The notes below the pieces were generated by a model. It ran no database searches. It saw only the letters and a program-made list of their open reading frames with translations, and had not been told where the DNA came from. A stretch of 64,000 nucleotides of DNA from Asterias amurensis (lineage: Eukaryota; Echinodermata; Asteroidea; Forcipulatida; Asteriidae): assembly GCF_032118995.1 (NCBI RefSeq), contig NC_092665.1, forward strand, positions 14,404,012 through 14,468,011, in the 5' to 3' direction. Made by a program: the position numbers and the translations under genes. Shown piece by piece: positions 22,996 to 33,185 of this stretch. How positions within the stretch are numbered: position 1 is the first letter of the stretch; each line of letters begins with the position of its first letter.

Positions 22996-25900
22996 TCAAA
23001 TGTCCAAGTAAGTTGTTGTAACGCGATCATCATCCACTTTGCGCTTGATGTACAGATAGGACAGTGCCCCTTTCAGCTGCGAATACGTAACCATGTCTTT
23101 TCCTTCTCTCTTGTAGCCTATGTTTCGCCCAAAACCTGTTTGTTTTGTCTCCAGAACATCGAGGAACTCCTTCTTTCTCAAGTCGTTCTGCTTCTTGTTC
23201 AATCCTTTGCTGCTGACCTTGACTTTGTCTCCCCCGAAACATATGTATGTTTTACTGCACAAAGCCACAACCCCGTCCCCTTCAAATTCCACTTTGAATA
23301 GACCGGGAGTGCGCTTGTCGTAGCGTTCATTTTCCGGTGTATCACGTCGAGGGAACCATTTGTCTTTCTCCCGCTCGTACTCTTCCTTCATTTCTGGTTT
23401 AATGACGGACTCCAGATTGTTCCCGGCTATGGCAATGTACGCAGAATCGGTGTCCATCTGACAGAGCTGGAAGTCAGACCGATCAATGTATTTATCAAGA
23501 AATTCGTAGTAGAACTGCAGCATTTTCAGCTTCGCATATTGATACACGAACAGTCCAATCTGCTGGGGCAGGTCAACCTTGACCGACCGCTTACCCAGTT
23601 CAATTTCATGCACCCCCTCTCCTATATCGGTGGCAGAACGAAACCGCTGGTCGTTAATGAACTGACTAGCATGTTTCGCCGTCATGCAAATCTTGACATC
23701 CTTGAAGTTCTCCTTGTTGGTCACTGTCTTCCCGTACGCGGAATTCCCAATGAGCTTCATCGTGTCCGCTCTAGCTGTTGAACCGCTAGCGTCTCCATCT
23801 CGTCTGGCGTCACTGACTTCTTTGCCGAACATCTCGAAGCAACTACTGGGTCTGTACTGGAAAACTTGGTAAATCTTTGTGACTTCGAGGCCGTTTTGGA
23901 GATACCACTTAAGCAGAGGGGTGGTGAGGAGGATTTTCTTTCCGCACATACTTCCAATGAGTGTTCTTCGAGGCTTCGTGAGAAGCTGGTTACTCTTAGC
24001 GAAGCCATACATGTCGTCCCCGATCACGCTTTTCTCACAAGCAATATCGATGTTCTTGAAGATAGGCGTCATCTCGCTGAATTTCTCCTTCTTACTGTCA
24101 GGCACATTTATATCACACTCAACGAAACCGAATATATTCCCAGAGCGGATGGCCTTGATGATTTCTCTTGTTGTCATGGACTCCTTTCTCTGAAGAGGCA
24201 ACCGCCGTGATTCAAGGAATGACATCAGTTCCTTGCTGTCGGCTTTCTCCTCTTCCCACTCACATTCCCACTTCTCTTCAAGCTTATAATCCATTTTACG
24301 GATTAGCTCTGCTCTCTTTTCGGTTTCTTCAAGTAACTGCTTCATGGGTTTTTTCAATTTCTCATTGTACATTTTTTTATTTTTCCAACACCTATGCCCG
24401 TGCCAGTAGCAACCATGGAATTCGTACACCGTGTTGGTCTCCTTGCAGTAGCCGTCAACCCGAATGCGCGTTGGACCAATTCGCTTCTCCCTGGCATTCC
24501 CCTTGTGTTGTATCTTCCTCCCTTCTACCTTCAAAGACTCCCATTCCAGCCATTCTATTGCCATGGTCATGTACCAGTGACTGACCTGAGGTTTGAAATT
24601 ATCCTCATCCTTTCGCCTTATAAAAGGACCAACAGGCATTTCCTGCATCAGGCAACTCAGATACAGTGCATTGGCGTCATAACCAATGACCTTCTCGCAT
24701 GGTTTGCCACCGCGGATTTTTGTCTCACCCTTTTCATGGTAGCGATGGAAGACTATTGACGGACCACCGACGATGTTGTCTTTAAGAGTATGGTAGAAGT
24801 CTTTGTGCTTTGCTTCTATCAGTGTGAAGAAATCGTCACCAGGCATACTTTGAAATAAGTATCGAAGTGACAGCCCCGGAGCAGAAATGCCATCTTTAAA
24901 CATGTCGATGTTCTTGTCCTTGTAGAATTGGCTCATCTTTTCTACAGCTTTCATGAAAGGAGCTAAATTACGGACGCTGTACCATTCCAGGTAGTCGCTC
25001 ATGGTTTGCATTCTCTTCTTATCCCAGACCTCAGTGCAAGTCTTGTAGCCCTCAGCAGACAGACTGCTAGTTCCAATAAGTTCGCTTTCAAATTCTGCTT
25101 TAGGCGGAAGAGTCTCTTGATTAAGTTTCTCAAGCGAATCCATCCAACCAAATGGGAAGAAGCCCCCCGCTTCTTCGAATTCGTATGATTTCAGAAAATC
25201 TGCTAAAGTACATCCCTGAACAAGGTAGTTACTGATGTCCAGGAACTTGAAGAATTCAGTCTTAATGGCCAAATAAGTGTTGTTTCTTTTGATGACGTAC
25301 TGAAGTGGGTTCGATTTCTTCAATGAGGTGTACAGATATTGCTTGACGAGATTGATGCCATACTTTGAGGATTCAAATCCCAGAACTGGTAACTCCTTAA
25401 GGTAGTCCTCGAAATCCTTTCTCAACTTTGTGAGATGACGTTTTAGGTTGCCTTTTGAGTCACTGTTGTCTTGGGTACGAACATTACGCAACTGCTTGTC
25501 CAGCTCCTTGAAGACAAGTTGAAACTTTTCCATCAGAAATTTGTAAGATGCCTCACTTATTTTGTACAAGTATTCGATCATCTCGTTGACCAGCTGCTGG
25601 GGATCACCTTTTGAAATGAAACACTTAGGTTCTTCAAAGCCTTGCACATTGCTGAGGACACTGACACTCAGAGGGATGTGCTTATACTCAACACGTGTTT
25701 TGGTGGTCTTCTCGGTCTTTTCAGAAGTGTCCGGAAAAATCTCGAATCTAAAAGTAGCACGGTGCGGAAAGCAGCGATCCTCTGCTGGCACCGATATATT
25801 CTCATCCAGAAGTCTGTCAAATATTGAAGGAGCTGGCCTGTAGACACTGCCAGGAAACCTGTGTTTAATGTTTTTCGAACATTTCGCCATATGTATTTTA

Positions 25901-27876
25901 AGACCATTGCTCCTACGGAACACCCTCTGGCACCATGTGTTTGTACAACAAAAGGTGTTGCTGTACAAGTTGAAATCTTTGATGTAGGAGAAGTGCCGTT
26001 TGAACAAATTAAGGTACATGGTTTTCTTCTTAGTCATGCGAGATCGAGTGACAAGCTTTGCGAATGTCTTTTTCTGCTCCTGTTTTTGGGCGCCTGGTGT
26101 TTTGCGTTGACTTTGACGAGGCTCTGGTTCGGTATCACCTTTTTCACCCTGATCATCATCACCAGACACTCCAACCTCTTCATTTGAAACTTCTTCCTTT
26201 TTCTGTTTTTTGGACTTTCTTGTCGAGTGTGGGTTCGTGTCACTTGATGCTAGACTGCGACAAAGCTCTGCCTTTGGATTGGCTAATTTGCGTTTAGTGC
26301 GACGACGTCCTTCCTTTGGTTTGGCTACATTGCGCGTACTGCGTCTAGGTCCTGCCTTTGGATTGGCTAACTTGTGTTGACTGCAACCAGGCTCTGCATT
26401 AGGATCGACACCACTAGTGTCAAGAGGTTCAACTTCTTCTTCACCGTCGTCATCATCCTCCTTACGAGACGATTCATTCCCATCATCAGATGCACCTTCC
26501 TCCTCCTCCTCCTCCTCCCCCTCCCTCTCCTCCCCGTCCTCCCCCTCGTCCTCCTCCTCCCCCTCTTCATCAGATACCTCATCACCTTCTGCTGGAATAC
26601 TGTAGACCATGATGTTTGTTTCGAACTGTTTCTCTAAATCGGGTAACTCTTCCAAAAAAATCCCCTGAAAGTCATCTCCACTTATATGCTGTTTCTTCTT
26701 GTATTCACCAAATAAACGCGTGGTTTCCTTCTCGCAGTTCTTGATAGAGAAGCCATTGTGAAGAGCCAAACATCTGAAGAAGCACAGGTTGTCCTCGAAC
26801 ACTTTACCTGTCTGTCTGCTCTTCACGAGTGAATGAAGTCCTCTGTTTTTTTTGAGGAACGGCGGTAACTCATCTATGGAGCAACACCCGATCGGCAAAT
26901 CTGGCATCTTGTTCACGTATACAACCATGTTAGTTATCTCGTGTACAGACCATTTTGTACTTGGTCGTTGATGTGAGGCAAAGTTTAAGGGTTCTTCTTC
27001 CTCGACACTGTGAATAAATCTCATCATATCGTCTCGAGAGGTTATGATAAACGGCATCTCGAACAATCGGGCATTGTTGTTACTTGGATGAAAGTAGCGT
27101 AGCTCATTCGTCTCGCTGTGCCTGAGAAGCAGACCAAATGAGATGTTCAGCTTACAACGACAATCAAGCTTCTCAAAAATTGCTAGCAGTTGATTTCTTT
27201 GCATCTCCGACCATTTCGGTTGCTTGTACAGCCGGAAATTGTAAACATCTTGAGCAGGCCGTCCATCCTTTCTGTTGGTGCGAATTTTGGCCCAGTTCTC
27301 ACGTATAATGTCCAGAGTGTCCGGACTGTCCAAATTTGGTGGAAACTCAAGTGGGTCTTCATCCATGAGAGGAACCTCGTCTTCGTCTTCAGAGTGTGGA
27401 GGGGATTGAGGTTCTTTCTGCACTGCCATGTGGGGGTTCTTTCTGCTCGTGCTGGCCGGTTCACCATCTTCATTGGTATCGTCCATGAGAGGAACCTCGT
27501 CTTCGTCTTCAGAGTGTGGAGGGGATTGAGGTTCTTTCTGCACTGCCATGTGGGGGTTCTTTCTGCTCGTGCTGGCCGGTTCACCATCTTCGTTGGTATC
27601 GTCATTGGTATGACGTCTTTTGTCGCCAGGTTTCGTATCATCTGTTTCAGATTCGGTTCCACTGAAGAGATTCTTGGGTTCGAATGCAGCAGTACCTGTG
27701 GACCGCTTTTTCTCATGGATGCTTCTCATATGTCTCTGCAAGGATTGTTTTGTTGCAAAAGGCTTCGAGTTAATACATGACCCACAAACAAACCTTTTGG
27801 TGGAGCTCGAAGTCTTCGATGTACTAGGTTGTCCCTTTGATGTCGACGCCTGTTGGGAAGATCCAGTTGTATCGTG
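22996..27876 (-). CDS. Polinton/virus-like family B DNA polymerase, long frame that looks whole
   Basis: One frame of more than 1,600 codons runs unbroken. From the N-terminus it shows a C2H2-like zinc finger (CGSC ... HMRSIH), a low-complexity acidic region, a block with DNLCFFRCLALHNG, a second cysteine/histidine pair region (WCQRVFRRSNGLKIH), a helical middle, then the polymerase. Motif A-like YDANALYLS is near 24675, an inserted nuclease-like block YEFHGCYWHGHRCW near 24400, motif B KLIGNSAYGKTV near 23745, and motif C MDTDSAY near 23450. This arrangement is typical of protein-primed PolB genes of Polintons and related virus-like elements, also found as stray copies in invertebrate genomes. 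No breaks were seen in the frame. No terminal repeats, integrase, packaging ATPase, protease or capsid gene is visible nearby, so the full element is not here. The frame opens directly behind an acceptor-like CAG without its own ATG; small exon-like segments lie upstream on the same strand. An open frame suggests a young copy or retained function. Confidence 0.8.
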   Translation of the reverse strand, partial: HDTTGSSQQASTSKGQPSTSKTSSSTKRFVCGSCINSKPFATKQSLQRHMRSIHEKKRSTGTAAFEPKNLFSGTESETDDTKPGDKRRHTNDDTNEDGEPASTSRKNPHMAVQKEPQSPPHSEDEDEVPLMDDTNEDGEPASTSRKNPHMAVQKEPQSPPHSEDEDEVPLMDEDPLEFPPNLDSPDTLDIIRENWAKIRTNRKDGRPAQDVYNFRLYKQPKWSEMQRNQLLAIFEKLDCRCKLNISFGLLLRHSETNELRYFHPSNNNARLFEMPFIITSRDDMMRFIHSVEEEEPLNFASHQRPSTKWSVHEITNMVVYVNKMPDLPIGCCSIDELPPFLKKNRGLHSLVKSRQTGKVFEDNLCFFRCLALHNGFSIKNCEKETTRLFGEYKKKQHISGDDFQGIFLEELPDLEKQFETNIMVYSIPAEGDEVSDEEGEEEDEGEDGEEREGEEEEEEEGASDDGNESSRKEDDDDGEEEVEPLDTSGVDPNAEPGCSQHKLANPKAGPRRSTRNVAKPKEGRRRTKRKLANPKAELCRSLASSDTNPHSTRKSKKQKKEEVSNEEVGVSGDDDQGEKGDTEPEPRQSQRKTPGAQKQEQKKTFAKLVTRSRMTKKKTMYLNLFKRHFSYIKDFNLYSNTFCCTNTWCQRVFRRSNGLKIHMAKCSKNIKHRFPGSVYRPAPSIFDRLLDENISVPAEDRCFPHRATFRFEIFPDTSEKTEKTTKTRVEYKHIPLSVSVLSNVQGFEEPKCFISKGDPQQLVNEMIEYLYKISEASYKFLMEKFQLVFKELDKQLRNVRTQDNSDSKGNLKRHLTKLRKDFEDYLKELPVLGFESSKYGINLVKQYLYTSLKKSNPLQYVIKRNNTYLAIKTEFFKFLDISNYLVQGCTLADFLKSYEFEEAGGFFPFGWMDSLEKLNQETLPPKAEFESELIGTSSLSAEGYKTCTEVWDKKRMQTMSDYLEWYSVRNLAPFMKAVEKMSQFYKDKNIDMFKDGISAPGLSLRYLFQSMPGDDFFTLIEAKHKDFYHTLKDNIVGGPSIVFHRYHEKGETKIRGGKPCEKVIGYDANALYLSCLMQEMPVGPFIRRKDEDNFKPQVSHWYMTMAIEWLEWESLKVEGRKIQHKGNAREKRIGPTRIRVDGYCKETNTVYEFHGCYWHGHRCWKNKKMYNEKLKKPMKQLLEETEKRAELIRKMDYKLEEKWECEWEEEKADSKELMSFLESRRLPLQRKESMTTREIIKAIRSGNIFGFVECDINVPDSKKEKFSEMTPIFKNIDIACEKSVIGDDMYGFAKSNQLLTKPRRTLIGSMCGKKILLTTPLLKWYLQNGLEVTKIYQVFQYRPSSCFEMFGKEVSDARRDGDASGSTARADTMKLIGNSAYGKTVTNKENFKDVKICMTAKHASQFINDQRFRSATDIGEGVHEIELGKRSVKVDLPQQIGLFVYQYAKLKMLQFYYEFLDKYIDRSDFQLCQMDTDSAYIAIAGNNLESVIKPEMKEEYEREKDKWFPRRDTPENERYDKRTPGLFKVEFEGDGVVALCSKTYICFGGDKVKVSSKGLNKKQNDLRKKEFLDVLETKQTGFGRNIGYKREGKDMVTYSQLKGALSYLYIKRKVDDDRVTTTYLDI
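27361..27600. repeat. 120-bp in-frame tandem duplication
   Basis: Bases 27361-27480 and 27481-27600 are almost identical (differences only at the edges). They lie inside the polymerase frame and duplicate a 40-residue acidic/serine-rich unit (DDTNEDGEPAS ... EDEVPLMD). Near identity means a recent event. Confidence 0.9.
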
Positions 27877-28199
27877 CTGTGACAAGAAAACACAATAACT
27901 TTCTATAAGAAACTCAGAGACTATAAATACATGAGAAAATATAAATACTTTGCAAGGCTTGACACAAATCAGCTAGAATGAATTATTTCTGTTGATATAG
28001 TTTTGATCAGAATCGTCTTAAAAAACATTGTGACCGAATGATCTTTCTTTTTGGAACCATGGTGTTTCAGCGTATCATTCCAGTGAATATCCTGGCAGGC
28101 AAGATGCTGCAGTGGTCATAACTTTAAGTTTCGGAACCATTACAAATCAAACATTGTATAAAATAACACACCGACACGTGTTCTGTTGCAGTACTCTTT

Positions 28200-28330
28200 A
28201 TTCAAAGAGGGGGGGGGGGTGCAATATAATTTCCAGTGTTTGTATAATATTCCCACAAAACAAAAACTTCTGGTTAAATGCCAAACATGTGGCTCAAATA
28301 ACAAAACTAACAAAACAATTCATTGACTAA
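28200..28330. repeat. dispersed repeat, inverted partner at 32945-33030
   Basis: TTGTATAATATTCCCACAAA, then ATGTGGCTCAAATAACAAAAC is found inverted at about 32945-33020 (TTGAGCCACATTGTTAGC, TGTGAATATTATACAAAA). The family is unknown. Confidence 0.5.
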
Positions 28331-28466
28331 TTGTGTTTCGCATAAAGTCCAGGCTCTGTTGTTGTTCCTTGGTAAACTTGTGATGTCACTGGTCACGTGG
28401 ATTTAACTCCAGGCAGCTTTTATAATTACGGGTTAAGTTTCATGTTCGTTTGTTTGTTACACTTAC

Positions 28467-28517
28467 CTCCTCTTTTGTGTCTTCAGACTTGGGAGTGGAA
28501 CTTGGGACTCCTAGTGC
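28467..28517 (-). other. exon-like segment upstream of the polymerase frame
   Basis: On the minus strand CACCAG precedes and GTAAGTG follows a 51-base open segment of 17 codons rich in S, P, E and K. Both borders are strong splice consensus. It may be an upstream exon of the transcript that includes 22996-27876. No RNA evidence is available here. Confidence 0.45.
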
Positions 28518-29034
28518 CTGGTGAAGAGTAAACAAAATAACACTCTTAATAGGCATATTTATTTTATTTAGTAACAAGGAATGAGATGAGGGATAGTGTG
28601 GTGTATTTCGCGTGGGATTGCAGACAATAAAATACACACACTGTGCAAAGGAGCTGCCATACTGAAAAACGTTTTATTTACTATCCCTGAGGGGATGCAG
28701 GTCGTGGTGTGACCTTTGACAACAGCTGTATGCAATATACAGTAGGCCTACTAGTAGCCGAGTGTAGCCAAGTGGGCTATAGCAAGTCGTATCACAGAAA
28801 GAGAACACCGCTCGTGTAGTACAATTTTTTGTTGACACTTCATATAGTTATCATAATTTATTCAAGGTTTCAATCCCTTAAAAAAAAATACTTTTATTCA
28901 TAGTTTAACATTGGGAATAGAACGACTTGCAATGTGGTGTGTGAGGCACCACTTCCATTTCAATCATTGTTTGCAAAATTTAAGCTTTTCCCCTTGTTGA
29001 TCTAATTTGAAAATGTTTAGCAGGAGTGTCACAC

Positions 29035-29345
29035 TAGGATTCTGCATACTATCAGGGCGGTCGAGTGACTTGCACAGCGGCAATCACAGGAGTAACTAAG
29101 TTTTGGGTTGAACAAAACCAGTCCCGGTCATGACACTAACTTGTGTCCTTGACCCAAGATACTTATAATTGCGTCTTTTCCCCCAGGGGTATAAATGGGT
29201 ACCTGCGAGTGTAGGTGTTGTTTTGGTATATGAAAAAGCCTTTTGGAGCGCTACGGTTGCCCAGGTTATTAAAGGAATTGTTATTGGCCAAAGCGCATTG
29301 AGACGGTTATTGTGAAATGTGCTATATAGTTATTATTATTACAAT
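29035..29345 (+). mobile_element. SINE-like element with CR1/L2-type tail
   Basis: It contains GGTATAAATGGGTACCTGCG, a CAAAGCGCATTGAGACGG motif and GTGCTATATAGTTATTATTATT, a sequence order common in V-SINE/CORE-like invertebrate SINEs. It directly abuts the TTAA element at 29351. Confidence 0.6.
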
Positions 29346-29350
29346 GTCAA

Positions 29351-31559
29351 TTAAAGGGACACACCGGCCGAGTTGGGCTATTTGGGCTACACAATAGACT
29401 AAGAAATGTATTCAACGGGTTTCCAGGAATGAAGAAGAACAGTCTTTAAAAAAAATCATCAAATTTGGCCGTTTTTGAGCATTTTAAAACAAAAACGAAG
29501 GTCGCGTGATTGTTCTAACCAAAAAGTGGTACAAACAATCACGTGACCTTCCGGGCTAGTTTTACTTCCAGCCGTCTAAAAGTAACTAACCAAACCAAAA
29601 TCTTTTTTTTACAAAATTATTAACGAGTAATTGACGAAAAAGATCATGTATTCAAATTATCGCTACAAAATGTAAATAATGGTGAAAAATCTAACGTAAG
29701 ATTCGCATTCAAAGAGTCCGTGTAACGGAAGCTTGTTATATGGCCCCACAGCGTGGAGCAATCGGAACGTAAGCCTCGGGGCATATCACGTACCGCACAT
29801 GCCGTGTCTCGTGGGGGGCTGGAGGTGTAATCCCGGGCGCTATGAACTCCCAGCTTGCGGGTCTCGCCGTGAGCTTGGGAGGTGTTGGGAGCCAGACATC
29901 AGAGTACATGTTTGTCATAGTGGGTTTGTCATTTGGTACACCTCGTGTCAAATCCGTCATTTCTTATGATCGCAACGTTCCAATATTATACTCTGTTTTG
30001 TTTCATGGCTCCTAATTTCTTTTTGCTAGGAGTTTTCAGGAAACAATAAAAAAGATTGACGATGTCAAAACGTAGCAATACCGCATTTTGTTATATTGAC
30101 AGTGTTATTGTGTGAGTAGCTTAAAAAATGTTTTGTGAAGAAGAAAAAAGGATTAAAAAAACCGGAGCCCCCGATCGAAAAAAGAACAGGTGAAAAATAA
30201 TTTTGTATAAAAGGTTGAAAAAAATATGATAAAAAAATTCCCTCAAAGCATAATTTTGTCAAAAAAATATTTTTTAATTCTGTGAATGAAGTGTTATTTT
30301 TGAGACTGTTGAGGTATTATTTGGTTACGTTCCAAGCTACGCAGCTACTCAGCTACGCTTACGTTTCTTCAAGTTACGCTATAATATAAAAAGGTACGTT
30401 TTTCAAGCCCGAGTCAAGCTACGCTTACGTTCCATATGCAGCTACGTTTACGTTCCAAGATATCCAGCTACGCTTATACCTTCCAAAATATGATGTTCCA
30501 AGCTACGCTTACATTCCAAGTTTTGTTTACGTTCCTTCTCAAGTTACGCTATATACAAAAGGTACGCTTTCAATCCTGAGTCAAGTTACGCTTACGTTCC
30601 ATACGCAGCTACATTTACGTTCCAAGATACTCAGCTACGCTTACGTTCCAAGATATGCTTACGTTCCAAAAGATAAGATTACGTTCTAAGCTACACAGCT
30701 TCTCAGCTATGCTTACGATCCATACGCAGCTACGTTTACGTTCCAAGATACCCAACTATGCTTACGTTCCAAGATATGCTTACGTTCCAAAAGATATGGT
30801 TATGTTCCAAGCTACGCAACTACTCCATATCCATACAATCCATATACATCATTTAGGTTTGTTACGCTAAAATCAAAATTACGCTTTCAATCCCGAGTCA
30901 AGCTAGGCTTACGTTTCAAGATTTGCAGCTACGCTTACATTTCAAAATACATTCTCACAAGGACGCTTTTGAATCCCTCACGATTCCCTCCCCCCCCACC
31001 CCCCACCCCAACGCCCCCCCCCCCGAGATTATAAAATGTTTCACTGTGAATAACAGGGCCCCTCAGTTTCATCTGTTTAGCAGAAAATACTGCTCACAAG
31101 TTCACCAGGAAGTTGGTGCCAGGAATGCTTTATTTACTTGTCACTGTCCCATCATATTCTGGGTTAGTTTTTTGTGTTCTTCGTGACGATCTTTGGATGT
31201 ACGTCATAGCACGACTACCTCCATCGTCGAAGGATTTGCCTGATCCGTATAATAAAATGCTGGTTGTTTATACTTTATGGATAGACTGGATCCTTATGCT
31301 GCGTCGTAGTAAAACGTTGCTATAAACAAAGCACCAGTCTACTTACAATATTGTGCGACGATGTCACGAAGACTTGACAGTTGCAACGGCTGGAAACACG
31401 TTTACGCTGGTCTTTTACCGCTTTTGGGTTTTTTTAATCATTTTTCGCTATTTACGTGACATTTTGATGATTTATTTTTACAGCAACCATCTATAAAAAC
31501 ATTATTTATGATTCTACAGCCCTAAACTGCGTACACGGTGAGCCGGTGTGTCCCTTTAA
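29351..31559. mobile_element. 2.2-kb TTAA-ended nonautonomous element (family D)
   Basis: Left end TTAAAGGGACACACCGGC (29351-29368) is an exact inverse of the right end GCCGGTGTGTCCCTTTAA (31542-31559). Nothing inside encodes a transposase: the left third is AT-rich with a GGTCGCGTGATTGTT/AACAATCACGTGACC inverted pair (29500-29550), the middle is a satellite (30320-30960), and the right part is unremarkable. It would have been moved by a transposase supplied elsewhere. Confidence 0.75.
30320..30965. repeat. degenerate tandem satellite built on GCTACGCTTACGTTCCAAG
   Basis: Dozens of imperfect copies of a 15-20 base unit (TACGTTCCAAG, CAGCTACGCTTACG, TTCCATACGCAGCTACG) plus a higher-order block containing TATAATATAAAAAGGTACG-type and CCCGAGTCAAGCTACGC strings recurring about every 150-200 bases. 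No coding sequence. Confidence 0.85.
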
Positions 31560-31593
31560 CTAACACCACATTATTTACAAAGAAAATACTTAC

Positions 31594-31635
31594 GTCATCC
31601 TCCATTGAGCTGTCAGACCCTTGATCAGACATCAT
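31594..31635 (-). other. exon-like segment with ATG upstream of the polymerase frame
   Basis: On the minus strand an ATGATG opens 14 codons rich in S, D and E and is followed by a consensus donor GTAAGTATT. An acceptor-like CTCTTTAG lies 23 bases before it, and an in-frame stop just upstream limits the start to here. It could be the first coding exon of a transcript running through 28467-28517 to the polymerase frame; this is inference. Confidence 0.4.
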
Positions 31636-31721
31636 CTTTTCGCTTCAACCGTGTCCTAAAGAGTGACAAAGAAAATTATGCATAACGGATAATTATAACC
31701 TTTGAGGCGCATTATATTTGA

Positions 31722-32102
31722 TTAAAGGAACACGTTGCCTTGGATCGGACGAGTTGGTCTATACAAAAGCGTTTGTAACCGTTTGTTATGAAATCCATAT
31801 GGGTAGAAAGATAATTTAAAAGTAGAATACAATGATCCACACAAGTTTGCCTCGAAATTGCGTGGTTTTCCTCTTACTGTGCGAACAAACACGGTCGGCC
31901 ATTTATGGGAGTCAAAAATTTGACTCCCATAAATGGCCGACCGTGTTAGTCGACGAGGTAAAAGAAAAACCGTGCAATTTCGAGGCATGTTTGTGTGGAT
32001 CATTGTATTCTACTTTTACAGCATCTTTCTACCCATATGCATATTATAACAAACGCTTTTCAAAGACCAACTCGACTGATCCAAGGCAACGTGTTCCTTT
32101 AA
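31722..32102. mobile_element. MITE family C, complete 381-bp hairpin
   Basis: TTAAAGGAACACGTTGCCTTGGATCGG and its inverse form the ends, and the arms pair almost to the centre. The middle (about 31888-31946) is a nearly perfect palindrome around GACTCCCATAAATGGCCGAC. It overlaps reciprocal false frames on both strands. A half copy is at 3117-3290. Confidence 0.9.
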
Positions 32103-32180
32103 CCTCCCTGATAATTTTGAATGAGTTTACAGGGATTTCATTTTTAAGGTCTTGTGATAGACTCAAGTCGTTCAGATGGG

Positions 32181-32552
32181 TTAAAGCCATTGGACCCTTT
32201 CGGTTCAGAAAAAAAAAAAAGTTCACAGATTTACAAATAACTTTCAGGGTTTACAGAAGGCAATGGTGAAAGACTTCTCTTGAAATATTATTCCATGAAA
32301 TGCTTTACTTTTGAGAAAACAGCAAAACAATATAAATTCTCGTTAACGAGAATTACGGATTTTATTTTAAACACATGTCATGACACGGCGAAACGCGCGG
32401 AAACAAGGGTGGGTTTTTCCGTGGTTTTCTCCCGACTCCGATGACCGATTGAGCCTAAATTTTCACAGGTTTGTTATTTGATATAGAAGTTGTGGTACAC
32501 AAAGTGTGGGCCTTGGACAACACTGTTTACCGAAAGGGTCCAATGGCTTTAA
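32181..32552. mobile_element. MITE family B copy 2
   Basis: TTAAAGCCATTGGACCC to GGGTCCAATGGCTTTAA, inverted relative to 2752-3120, with the same central TTCTCGTTAACGAGAA. Its closing TTAA also opens MITE A copy 5. Confidence 0.9.
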
Positions 32553-32944
32553 AGGCAGTGGACACTATTGGTAATTACTCAAAATAATTGTTAGCATAAA
32601 AACTTACTTCGTGAACGAGCAATGGAGGGAGAGCTGTTGATAGTTTAAAACATTAAAAACGGCTCTTTCTGAAGTAACGTAGTTTTTGTGAAAACAAGTA
32701 ATTTCTCACAAAAATATTTGAATTGATTTCGAGGGCGCAGCTGAGGTCTCGAAATCAAGCATCTGAAAGAGCACACAACTTCGTGGGACAAGGGTGTTTT
32801 TTTCTTCCATTATTCTCTCGCAACATCGGGACCAATTGAGTTCAAATTTTCACAGGTTTGTTACTTAGTGCATATGTTGAGACACACCAAGCGAGAAGAC
32901 TGGTCTTTGACAATTACCAATAGTGTACTGTCCAGTGTCTTTTC
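32549..32944 (+). mobile_element. MITE family A copy 5
   Basis: It starts at the shared TTAA (TTTAAAGGCAGTGGACAC) and runs to CCAGTGTCTTTT, where the right TTAA is lost. It is otherwise full length. Confidence 0.85.
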
Positions 32945-33185
32945 TTTTTTAGTTTTGTTAATTGAGCCACATTGTTAGCATTTAAACATAAGTTTTGTTT
33001 TGTGTGAATATTATACAAAATGCTCTTAAAATGAGTAGTTACGTCATTTGAAAGAAACAAAACAGCAATTGAATGAGACAAACAGAAAAGAAGACGCATT
33101 TCAACACACCAAAAAGTAAAAAAAATTAAATTGCCCGGGCACTTCAATATGGCATGTCCTATTGAATGCCTGAATTTAAATACAG

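Noticed and set aside
23500-27800. Many plus-strand frames, including a 196-codon one at 27190-27780
   Set aside because: They are antisense shadows of the polymerase frame; the serine-rich ones mirror its acidic tract.
30320-30965. CRISPR array
   Set aside because: Units are degenerate and contiguous without unique spacers, and the DNA is animal. It is a satellite.
31722-32269. Mirror frames on both strands (93 and 145 codons)
   Set aside because: They are the two arms of the family C hairpin read in opposite directions, hence their similar protein sequence.
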